From: Gammaproteobacteria bacterium
GTDB taxonomy: Bacteria; Pseudomonadota; Gammaproteobacteria; Steroidobacterales; Steroidobacteraceae
Assembly (NCBI GenBank): GCA_021773365.1
Contig: JAJFKF010000050.1
Location: 1 to 50,747 of the forward strand
Reading direction: 5' to 3'
DNA: 50,747 nt
A model generated the notes under the pieces. That model did no database searches and was not told the origin of the DNA. It saw nothing but the letters and a program-made list of their open reading frames with translations. The translations under genes and the position numbers were made by a program. Within the stretch, counting starts at the first letter, position 1; each line of letters begins with the position of its first letter. Of the stretch, positions 44,571 to 50,747 are shown piece after piece.

Positions 44571-46095
44571 TCAGACCGGGAAGTTGTGGATGTCGGAGCG
44601 CAGGGGATTGGCGGCGAAGAGCTGTTTCCACAGGCGCGGGGTCAGTTCGGCGACGCGGCTGGCAGGGTGTTCGCTGATCCGCTGCATCACGTCGACCAGG
44701 TAGGTATGGGGATCGACGCCGTGCAGCCTGCAGGTCACGATCAGACTCTGGATGATGCCAACCTGTTTGGCGCCCAGCTCCGTCCAGCAGAACAGCCATG
44801 ACTTTCTGCCCATGGGCACCACGCGCAGGGCTCGCTCCAGGTGGTTGGTGTCGATGGGCACCTCAGGATCGGTAAGGAAGATCTCCAGACCCGCGCGCCG
44901 CTCGCGCACATAGTTCAGCGCCTTGATGAACGGATTGCCCGGAGTGAAGCCCTGGCGCTGAAGTTGTCGATCGACCCACTCGAAGAACAGCTCCACCCGC
45001 GGTTTGCTGTGCGTCAGTCGATGCAATTGCTTGGCATCGCCTGCGAGTTTGCGCTCGCGGATTTCCTCCTCGACGGCGTACAGCGCCTTGATTTGCTCCA
45101 GCGCCTCGGTGGCGCCGAGGGGCTCGGCCGTCAACGCATCAAAGAACGTTCGGCGGCCATGCGCCCAGCATAGGGCGTGATGGATCCCCGTCTTCCCGGC
45201 GTACTGTGCATAGGCGGCATAGCCGTCGGTCAACAACACCGCATCGGTGGCCGGCCTGATCCCCAGCGCCTGGCGCACAAATTGCGCCGAGCGTGAGGGG
45301 TGGAAGGGGAAACACACCTCGTCGTGCTCGCCGTAGATCGGCCAGAAATACCCGGTGTGCATCTTGCCGTGACCGCAACGCCCGGCCTTGATCGGGGTCT
45401 CATCCATGGCCTTGACGCGGCTTGCGCGGATCGAGGCGAACTGGGCCTCGTGGATCGGAGTGAGCAGGCTGATCACACCCTGGGCGATTTGCGTCAACCA
45501 GGGCCGACTGACCCGGATGCCGGCGGCGGCGAGGCGCTGATGCTGGCGATACAAGGGGATGTGCCAGGCAAACTTGTCCACCAGGAGGCCTGCAGCGAAG
45601 CTGACATCGGCCCGGCTGCCCTCCAGCACCCCCGCCGGGGCGCTGTGCGATCCGGTAGGTCACCTTCTCGCCGATGACTTCGTACTGATCCGGTGAGAGG
45701 CCCTGCACATCCGCGTGCACCAGGGTGATGGTCTGCACCGGCACTGTCGACTCATCGAAGAACCTCAACTCCTCCCCGCTCTGGGCGCCGTCCTGCCGGG
45801 TCATCTTTCGGGTATGGGCGGGGATGCCCTTGCGCTCCACCACCGGTTGCGCGGGAACTGCAAACACCTCGCCCAGGTGCATCTGCGAGGGATCAGGTTC
45901 GGGGGCGAAGCGTTCGCTCTTTTGTCCGAAGATCTGACGGCGGAACCAGTCCAGTTGATGCGTCAGCGCCGCGATGCGCTCCTCCTGCCTCGCAATGGTC
46001 TGCGCCTGGGAGCGCAGCAGGGCGGTGAGTTGCGCGCCGCTCATCGGGGTTGTCTCGGTGAGGTCCGATGAGGGAATGGAGGGGGCGCTTTGCAT
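44571..46095 (-). pseudogene. tnpC: IS66 transposase tnpC, broken by an internal deletion/frameshift
   Basis: The N-terminal part (45641-46095; MQSAPSIPSSDL, coiled coil with LDWFRRQIFGQKSERF, zinc-finger-like region to EVIGEKVTYRIAQRPG) and the catalytic part (from VLEGSRADVSFAAGLLVDKF to the end at 44571) are in different frames. At 45631-45640 the usual stretch of about 25 residues (the YVVLKY...PVIKR segment of IS66 transposases) is missing, and joining across a CCGG/GGGG repeat caused the frameshift. Catalytic acidic residues remain in the second part (DETPIKA, LTDGYAAY, NHLERALR). The gene cannot make a full transposase, and the element would need help from another copy. Confidence 0.85.
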
Positions 46096-46137
46096 GCGGC
46101 TGATAATAACACGCAGAGCCGCATGAAAGTGCTTTGT

Positions 46138-46497
46138 TTATAGGCCTTTGGCGATATCAGAAGGCAGCGCAAAGCGCTTGCGTACGCGCTTGCCTTCCAA
46201 CCCCTCCAGCAGCAGCTTCAACCCCGTCCAGTCCATCTGACGCGTGCGCACCGCACGCCAATCGCTGATGAACCGGCCCGACTCCAGCCGCTTTGCCCAG
46301 ATACAAAAACCACTGCGATCAAAGTACAGGCACTTTAACTGCGAGCCGCGGCGGTTGACGAATACATACAGCGCCCCGTCAAGCGGATCAGCGCCCATGG
46401 CGTGGCGCGCCAGGGCCTGCAGGCCGTCAAAAGACTTGCGCATATCCGCCGGCTGCCCGAACAGGTGGACCCGGATCTGCGCTTCGGCAAAGAACAT
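46138..46497 (-). CDS. tnpB: IS66 accessory protein TnpB
   Basis: A 119-residue protein with the IS66 Orf2 signature RVHLFGQPADMRKSFDGLQALAR and YVFVNRRGSQLKCLYFDRSGFCIW. It is required with TnpA and TnpC for IS66 transposition in known elements, though its biochemical role is poorly defined. Its ATG overlaps the tnpA stop by one base (TGATG), and tnpC begins about 40 bases after its stop. It appears intact. Confidence 0.93.
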   Translation of the reverse strand: MFFAEAQIRVHLFGQPADMRKSFDGLQALARHAMGADPLDGALYVFVNRRGSQLKCLYFDRSGFCIWAKRLESGRFISDWRAVRTRQMDWTGLKLLLEGLEGKRVRKRFALPSDIAKGL

Positions 46498-46829
46498 CAG
46501 CCGCGCCCGATGCTCAGCACCATCCCCGCGCCCAGCTCCAGGCGCACTTCAAAACGCTCGCGCTTCGCCTGAAGATCCCCAAGATCGCCCAGATCGATAA
46601 ATCCCGGCGATGTCCTGCGCCCGGGCGCGCGCTCTCCAGCCCCGCATTTCAATCGCGAGCGCCAACCGTAAAAGCTCGCCACGCCAATCCCCTCGCGCTG
46701 ACAAAACGCCTGTACCGTCAGAGTACTCTGCTGCTGACGCGCCAGGATCTGACGCCATACACTCTCGCCGCGTCGCGGCCGCCGAACCTTCTCCATCGCT
46801 TGCCTCCAGCGGATAAACCTGGAGCGCAT
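46497..46829 (-). CDS. tnpA: IS66 accessory protein TnpA (helix-turn-helix)
   Basis: A 110-residue IS66 Orf1-type protein with the helix-turn-helix TLTVQAFCQREGIGVASFYGWRSRL in the N-terminal half and a short C-terminal part ending LELGAGMVLSIGRG. The start could be ATG 46829 or 46796 (MEKVRRPRRGE). It is the first gene of the IS66 operon and appears intact. Confidence 0.88.
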   Translation of the reverse strand: MRSRFIRWRQAMEKVRRPRRGESVWRQILARQQQSTLTVQAFCQREGIGVASFYGWRSRLKCGAGERAPGRRTSPGFIDLGDLGDLQAKRERFEVRLELGAGMVLSIGRG

Positions 46830-46875
46830 TGTCCGGGTACACGCGCGAGAATGAAGAACGCCTCTGGCTTACCGG

Positions 46876-47154
46876 TTACGCTACAACCACCAAACGAGTA
46901 GTTATATTCAGTTCCGATTTATCCGCGCCATAGCTCACCCACGGCAAGTAGTAGCGCGCACGCAGCAGCATAATGCGAGCACCGTCCGAGAGAAGAACCC
47001 GATTCGGAACAGCCATGAGTCGCCGAGCCATTTCATCAAGATCGCGAAGGCGGAATTGCAAAACAATGCACAGCAGTATATGTGCGATCAAGGCGCCGTC
47101 TCCGACGAAGGACATCCCATCGACTATCAATTCCATCCGGTCCTCACTGATCAT
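46876..47154 (-). pseudogene. Small gene of unknown function, 3' end cut by IS66
   Basis: The 92-residue frame (ELIVDGMSFVGDGALIAHIL, LRDLDEMARRLMAVPNRVL, RARYYLPWVSYGADKSEL) has a normal protein composition, but its stop codon TAA is supplied by the IS66 terminal sequence (GTAACC). The original C-terminus has therefore been lost. It follows the next upstream small gene by nine bases and was probably in the same operon of toxin-island accessory or immunity genes. No family is recognised. Confidence 0.55.
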
Positions 47155-47163
47155 TCGCGCAAC

Positions 47164-47550
47164 TTACTTTTCATGGCTCCTTGCGTTACGCAAGCTGATT
47201 TGAGGAAAGGTGGCTGAGCGGTACGATACGTTAATCCGACCACTCGGCCAGAACGATATCGACGCTCGATAGCAGCTCACGCTCTCGCCTTCTACAAGAA
47301 ATTCGTAAATGCGGAGTTGTTTCTCATCCGTATCAACAGCGGAATTTATTTCCTCGACTTCCTGCAATTCTATCGCGCCTGATATTGCACCCGGATATTC
47401 GGGCAACCCTTCAAAGTTGCTACAAAGATCAAAAATATCCACGCGTAATATTTTCGCGTCCGGCATCAAAATCAACTGATGGACAATAGCATCGTGCAGT
47501 CCACCCATGCCTTCAAGAAAGGATTTGAGTTCTATATATCGACACTCCAC
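47164..47550 (-). CDS. Small protein of unknown function, candidate immunity gene
   Basis: A 128-residue acidic protein (LHDAIVHQLILMPDAKILRV, NFEGLPEYPGAISGAIELQEV, GESVSCYRASISFWPSGRI). The start is a GTG at 47550 without a clear ribosome site; a later ATG at 47508 (MGGLHDAIVH) is possible. It lies downstream of an RHS toxin tail and a DUF6980-like gene on the same strand, in less GC-rich DNA. Its size, composition and place suggest an immunity protein from an earlier toxin cassette, but I do not recognise the family. Confidence 0.55.
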   Translation of the reverse strand: MECRYIELKSFLEGMGGLHDAIVHQLILMPDAKILRVDIFDLCSNFEGLPEYPGAISGAIELQEVEEINSAVDTDEKQLRIYEFLVEGESVSCYRASISFWPSGRINVSYRSATFPQISLRNARSHEK

Positions 47551-47558
47551 AGACTATT

Positions 47559-47597
47559 GCGGAGAGCTCATGCGCAAAGCTTTGGCGCATTCTCCGC
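47559..47597. repeat. Strong imperfect palindrome between two small toxin-island genes
   Basis: GCGGAGA and TCTCCGC bracket ATGCGC-AAAGCTTT-G-GCGCAT, so nearly the whole 39 bases can fold into one hairpin. It is in the 180-base gap between the DUF6980-like gene and the next small gene. A smaller hairpin AAGTCTG/CAGACTT lies at 47668-47689. Either could end the upstream transcript; the larger one could also be a recombination site. Confidence 0.5.
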
Positions 47598-47729
47598 GGT
47601 AGGCGCCCGCCGTCGCGCAAGGAACCCGGTGTAGGCGCTATTGCGAGCGCTGGCGGGTCAACCCAATAAGTCTGGAAATTTTCAGACTTCCCAGTGCGAC
47701 GCTGATTTCGTCTATTGACGTTTCCCAGC

Positions 47730-48008
47730 TTATTTTGAATACCACTCATCGGATAGGAGTTCTGCGGGTATTGTGTCCTTAGCTTCGTCGATGCCTAGTT
47801 CGTCAATACGCTCGAACCATTCCTTCCGCAGGCTACCCGGCAATTTAGACCCACACCAAGGACAAAAGTCGATGACGATTATACTGCTGCCTCCATCGCG
47901 AACAGCCATACCGTATTCCCTGAATTTAGGCAGAAATACCAAACCACTTTCGCCATTGGCCAGGTAATACTCCATTGATTTGCAGCAGTGTCGGATTCGA
48001 TGTTTCAT
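47730..48008 (-). CDS. DUF6980-like small protein, candidate immunity protein for the E3-type RNase
   Basis: A 92-residue protein with a CC near the N-terminus (RIRHCCKSMEYY), a CPWCGSKLP motif preceded by IIVIDF, and KEWFERIDELG ending DEWYSK. This pattern resembles the DUF6980 family of small cysteine-containing bacterial proteins as I remember it. Its start ATG overlaps the RHS stop by four bases (ATGA), so it is translationally coupled to the toxin-encoding gene. Position and coupling make it the first candidate for the cognate immunity protein; the four cysteines may bind zinc. Confidence 0.7.
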   Translation of the reverse strand: MKHRIRHCCKSMEYYLANGESGLVFLPKFREYGMAVRDGGSSIIVIDFCPWCGSKLPGSLRKEWFERIDELGIDEAKDTIPAELLSDEWYSK

Positions 48009-48637
48009 AACTCGCCCAGCGTTCGCCCTTTCACCGGGCGCTTAATCATTTCTCCAGTCGCGGGATTCGCCGTTCCAAGATGAACGCCATGTCGATTGTA
48101 GACCTCTACATCTCCGTGTGCGTGATCCCATTCATAGTAGCGCTTGGATTTCCCGGATAGTCCATTGGTTCTTATTCCCTTACGGTATGCGTTTAAGCCT
48201 TTCCAAAATTTCCCGGCTTTGCCGGCAGCTCCAAGCACAATAGTCCAGTCCGGGCGCACGAGTTCCCATGCAAATCCTTTCCAATCGAAATCGGAATTTG
48301 GAAGGATCGGACCATCCGCAAGGATTCTCGGGTCTGACGTTGAGCATTCTGACGAACTACCCGAAGTAGCTGGTGCAGGAGATTGCGAGCACGGCCCCCA
48401 GCCAACGATATAGTCACCGGCAAAAATTGCGCGTTGGCATCCAGAACTTGGAGGAATGTCGCTGTAGTAATTACCTGGACCTCTATAGACATCTAGTCCG
48501 AAAGGATCGGAGAAACGCAGGGGTGACGAAAGGACGTACGAATATTTAGTTCGAGTCCTGGGCCCGCCATGATGCAGTCCTCGCCCAACCCGCGGGTGTA
48601 ACAATCGCCTTGCCCTGGTCTGAGTGAGCGCCTGCAT
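48005..48637 (-). pseudogene. 5'-truncated RHS gene ending in a colicin E3-type ribonuclease domain
   Basis: RHS similarity starts near the 48530s with TKYSYVLSSPLRFSDPFGLD, the last part of the RHS core; the repeats and most of the core are missing and the residues before it do not look like RHS. After a linker of about 115 residues comes the segment YYEWDHAHGDVEVYNRHGVH, then LGTANPATGE and a terminal GRTL. This matches the cytotoxic 16S rRNase domain of colicin E3 (YEWDSQHGELE in the colicin): the catalytic Asp, His and Glu and a C-terminal Arg are all kept. A full RHS protein would deliver this domain into competitors. Here it lacks its own delivery part, because tyrosine recombinase genes lie directly upstream. 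Confidence 0.82.
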
Positions 48638-48784
48638 CTGCCGTAGATACTACCTTCGCAGCGCTGAAGTGCCTAGTTGTACGTGATTTCGGGTATTCAC
48701 CCCTCCGACGAACATAGGGAGAGGTCGCAGCCGATTTGCAGGTGGCGAGGAATTGAATTCAGCCCGGAGCGGAGCGCTGCGAAC

Positions 48785-49759
48785 CTATCCGCTGTTGAAG
48801 AACGGTGTGGTTCGTTGAAAGGGCAGCTTCCCTGCCGGAAGCAGATGCTCAACAGTAGCGAGGAGCTCACCAATGGGATGACGCGCAGCGGCAGCACGAA
48901 GGTCTTCCACAGTCACATGCAGATAGATCTGAGTGCTCGTGATTTGCCTATGCCCGAGCAGATCACGGATGGTCACCAGCCCGACGCCGGCGCGGACCAG
49001 GTGCGTGGCAAAGGTGTGGCGTATGCGATGCGGTGAGAGCGGAACGCCGAGACGGCTGCGCTGGCCCCAGGTGCGCACGCGTTCATAAACAGCGCCGCGA
49101 CACAGCGGTCGGCCGAAGCGGGATCTGAAGAACGGCGCGGCAGGCAATGCCGGGCCGCGGGCATGAATATAGACTCGCAGGACCTCAGCGAGCTGCGGGT
49201 TCAAAGGAATGGTGCGCTCATGTCCGCCTTTGCCGCACACGGTGATCGTCAATCGAACCAGATCGACCTGACCGCTGCGCAGCGATGCGCACTCTGAGGC
49301 CCGAATCCCGGTACCGTACAGCAAGGCGAGCAGCGCCCGATCACGCAGACCTATCACGGTATTGGACTTCGGTTCGTCCAGCAATCGGCTGACCTGCTCG
49401 GGCGCCAGGAAGACCGGAAGCTTGCGGGGAACCGCCTTGATCGAGGGGAAACCACTCAACGGGTTGGCCCTGTGATCGAGATAGCCCATGGCGACCATGG
49501 CCCGATAGAAGCTGCGCAGCACCACGAGCGCGCGGTTGACCGCCGAGTCTCCATTGCCGCGGTCCTGGCGCAGGTGCTGCAAATACGCCAGCACATCGCG
49601 CGCGCTCACCTGGTCGGGCGCCCGATCCGCGCAGGTCAACCGCACCCACTCGCTGAACTGCTTCAGCGCATCCTCGTAGGCGGCGAGGGTCAGGGGCCGC
49701 AGGCCACGCGCCACACAGTGGGTACGCACGTAGAGGGAAATCCAGTATGACCACTTCAC
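48785..49759 (-). CDS. Tyrosine recombinase/integrase, intact
   Basis: A 324-residue site-specific recombinase with an N-terminal SAM-like core-binding domain (about 1-110) and a catalytic domain with the complete pentad: Arg in TGIRASE, Lys in GKGGHERTIPL, His-x-x-Arg in SPHRIRHTFATH, His in LLGHRQI and the Tyr nucleophile in TQIYLHV. The GTG start at 49759 has GGAGA six bases upstream and overlaps the stop of the upstream recombinase fragment (GTGA). The longer open frame to 50146 is the other gene's DNA out of frame. Tandem overlapping recombinases are typical of RIT (recombinase-in-trio) elements, and this may be the last gene of such a set. Confidence 0.85.
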   Translation of the reverse strand: MKWSYWISLYVRTHCVARGLRPLTLAAYEDALKQFSEWVRLTCADRAPDQVSARDVLAYLQHLRQDRGNGDSAVNRALVVLRSFYRAMVAMGYLDHRANPLSGFPSIKAVPRKLPVFLAPEQVSRLLDEPKSNTVIGLRDRALLALLYGTGIRASECASLRSGQVDLVRLTITVCGKGGHERTIPLNPQLAEVLRVYIHARGPALPAAPFFRSRFGRPLCRGAVYERVRTWGQRSRLGVPLSPHRIRHTFATHLVRAGVGLVTIRDLLGHRQITSTQIYLHVTVEDLRAAAARHPIGELLATVEHLLPAGKLPFQRTTPFFNSG

Positions 49760-50142
49760 GGGCGTTCTCCGATTGGCAAGGTCCGAACCGCCGCCTCGGG
49801 CCGCTGCGGCAACACGTGCAGATACACACCAGTCTCCTGCGGACTGCGATGGCCCATCAACGAGGCGATGATCGCCAGATCGACACCGCGATCCATCAGG
49901 TGCGTGGCGAAGCTGTGGCGCAGCGTACGAGCAGTAACGCCGGAACGCAGGTGGGCACGTGTCGCGGCGGCGGTCACCACCTCGCATACATCCTTCGCAC
50001 GAATACGTCTGCCACGGGCTGTGGTGCGCAACAGTGCGCCGCGCCTGCCATGTTCGAGCAGATAAGCGAGCAGCTCGGTATAGAGCGCCTCTGGAATCGG
50101 AATCGAACGGGGCCGATCGCCTTGAGTATGTCTTCCAGAGTG
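49756..50142 (-). pseudogene. C-terminal fragment of a second tyrosine recombinase
   Basis: The open frame of 128 codons has no suitable start; it begins at a stop codon at 50143-50145 and reads GDRPRSIPIPEALYTELLAY, then ARTLRHSFATHLMDRG, LMGHRSP and TGVYLHVL, the catalytic half of a tyrosine recombinase. The N-terminal domain and first catalytic Arg are absent. The usual HxxR is RTLR here, so the first His has become Arg, a further sign of decay. It is coupled to the intact recombinase by a GTGA overlap. Upstream it joins the RHS N-terminal fragment. Confidence 0.75.
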
Positions 50143-50157
50143 TCACCCGCTTTCACT

Positions 50158-50514
50158 TCATGAAACACCAGTGCGGCTATGAAGCGCGAAAGCCGTTTCG
50201 GCAGAAGCGTATAGGCGCTGAAAATAGCTGGCCATCCAGCCTGCTCCCTGAACCATTCGCGCTGCCAGTTTATCTACAGCCTCAGCCTGGGATTTGAATG
50301 GACCCAGAGGTGAATAGGAATACCCAGGGAGCACGTAGTAATACCAGTCCCCTACCAGTACGTCCGTGCAATCGTATCCAGTGGACGAACCCGGCGCTGT
50401 GCATTCTGCTTGCGCGAAAATCGACGGCGAAAATATAAGCAACGCGCTTAAGACAAAACCCGCCTCAAGAGGGCATTTCACAACCAACCAGGAAAACCGC
50501 GTAACTGCTTGCAT
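50158..50514 (-). pseudogene. N-terminal fragment of an RHS-family gene (signal peptide and leader domain)
   Basis: A 118-residue frame. It has a signal peptide (MQAVTRFSWLVVKCPLEAGF, ending SIFAQA), then a Cys-containing segment and a tryptophan/tyrosine-rich stretch (VLVGDWYYYVLPGYSYSPLG) followed by GPFKSQAEAVDKL. Similar short aromatic segments ending in GPF are found, from memory, at the N-termini of secreted RHS proteins in Xanthomonadales. The start at 50514 has GGGAGA about seven bases upstream. The RHS repeats never follow: after about 110 residues the frame ends and recombinase sequence begins. The nearest RHS C-terminal piece in the same orientation is at 48005-48637. Confidence 0.65.
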
Positions 50515-50747
50515 CCGTATTCTCCCTGCAGCAGAAAAATGAGCGAACCGCAATGTCAGGACATGCGGCCTCGGTATTGGGTCTCGATAAGATTTATTGC
50601 GTGCGGACGAATCCCTCCATCTGTTCCTCGACCCCGAAGCCCTGAGCCACTAACCCCAGCCTGATGGCTGGTTGGGGAAAAGCATAGCCACGTTCTTTTG
50701 CCATTTCAATACCCTTCACACCCCTCCCGAGGAACTAACGTCGGGCG
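50467..50747 (-). repeat. 281-bp inverted repeat, right copy (RHS 5' region with micro-ORF)
   Basis: Reverse complement of 44259-44539 with about 91 percent identity by eye; the outermost 98 bases are perfect. It reaches the last base of the window, so it may extend further. It carries the intact micro-ORF and the start of the RHS N-terminal fragment. The two copies bracket 5.9 kb of island DNA in opposite orientation. Confidence 0.9.
50594..50704 (-). CDS. Conserved 36-residue micro-ORF upstream of the RHS gene
   Basis: The product begins MAKERGYAFPQPAIRLGLVA and ends GVEEQMEGFVRTQ. An AAGGG lies seven bases before the ATG. The frame is kept in the left copy except for one TAG, with mostly silent substitutions. 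It ends 79 bases before the RHS start and could be a leader peptide, a small effector, or the tail of a gene cut during duplication. An in-frame TAG lies a short distance upstream, so it is not simply the end of a longer frame. No family is recognised. Confidence 0.5.
   Translation of the reverse strand: MAKERGYAFPQPAIRLGLVAQGFGVEEQMEGFVRTQ

Larger units (their letters stand above)
44543..46879 (-). mobile_element. IS66-family insertion sequence, defective
   Basis: An element of about 2.3 kb with the three IS66 genes in the order tnpA-tnpB-tnpC on the minus strand. The ends are an inverted pair beginning GTAACCGGTAA at 44543 and ending TTACCGGTTAC at 46879, fitting the IS66 ends that start GTAA. 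The eight bases outside the left end (CTTCTGGG) and the right end (GCTACAAC) do not match, so the target duplication expected for IS66 is absent. tnpC is broken. The left end interrupts an RHS 5' fragment and the right end cuts an unrelated small gene, so the flanks were joined by a rearrangement and not by a simple insertion. Confidence 0.88.

Noticed and set aside
47513-47749. 78-residue minus-strand frame
   Set aside because: It spans the palindrome and overlaps both neighbouring genes, with no protein-like pattern.

Overview
The window looks like chromosomal DNA of a GC-rich gammaproteobacterium, probably from the Xanthomonadales/Nevskiales/Steroidobacterales side of the class. The support is a single set of housekeeping genes typical of that group (truA, fimV, asd, aroC, prmB, psd, efp), the gammaproteobacterial EF-P lysylation pair epmA/epmB, a FimX-like type IV pilus regulator, and many TonB-dependent receptors. 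No plasmid or phage backbone is visible, and no tRNA, rRNA or CRISPR array was seen.

Region 1 (1-13.3 kb) is core genome: truA (cut by the window edge), fimV, asd, a 0.6 kb non-coding stretch built of nested inverted repeats, then prmB-aroC on the minus strand, psd-epmA on the plus strand, efp (minus), epmB (plus) and a degenerate REC-PAS-GGDEF-EAL protein. FimV and the FimX-like protein suggest type IV pili. EpmA and EpmB are the enzymes that modify the neighbouring EF-P.

Region 2 (13.4-41.6 kb) is a run of four complete cell-surface-signalling modules, each with an ECF sigma factor (FecI type), a one-TM anti-sigma regulator (FecR type) and a TonB-dependent receptor carrying an N-terminal STN signalling domain. 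Each has its own layout: module 1 is collinear and followed by an S41 peptidase; module 2 is divergent, and its receptor is followed directly by a fragment of a second S41 peptidase gene; module 3 is divergent around a mirror-image promoter pair; module 4 is collinear and runs into three overlapping hydrolase genes (erythromycin-esterase-like lipoprotein, amidohydrolase, M16 double-domain metallopeptidase). In modules 3 and 4 a bipartite motif occurs once before the sigma gene and once before the receptor gene, which gives a testable model of autoregulation. The attached hydrolases suggest that peptides or related amide/ester compounds are sensed, imported and degraded, but no substrate is shown.

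Region 3 (41.6-50.7 kb) is an RHS polymorphic-toxin island in pieces. It holds a 5'-truncated RHS gene with an A/T-rich toxin tail and a coupled membrane protein that could be its immunity protein, further small possible immunity genes, a defective IS66 element, a second RHS tail ending in a colicin E3-type ribonuclease domain followed by a DUF6980-like gene, tandem tyrosine recombinase genes (one truncated), and two 281-bp inverted copies of an RHS 5' end with an upstream micro-ORF. The RHS N-terminal piece, recombinases and RHS C-terminal piece lie in one orientation, as if a recombinase element had replaced the middle of one RHS gene.
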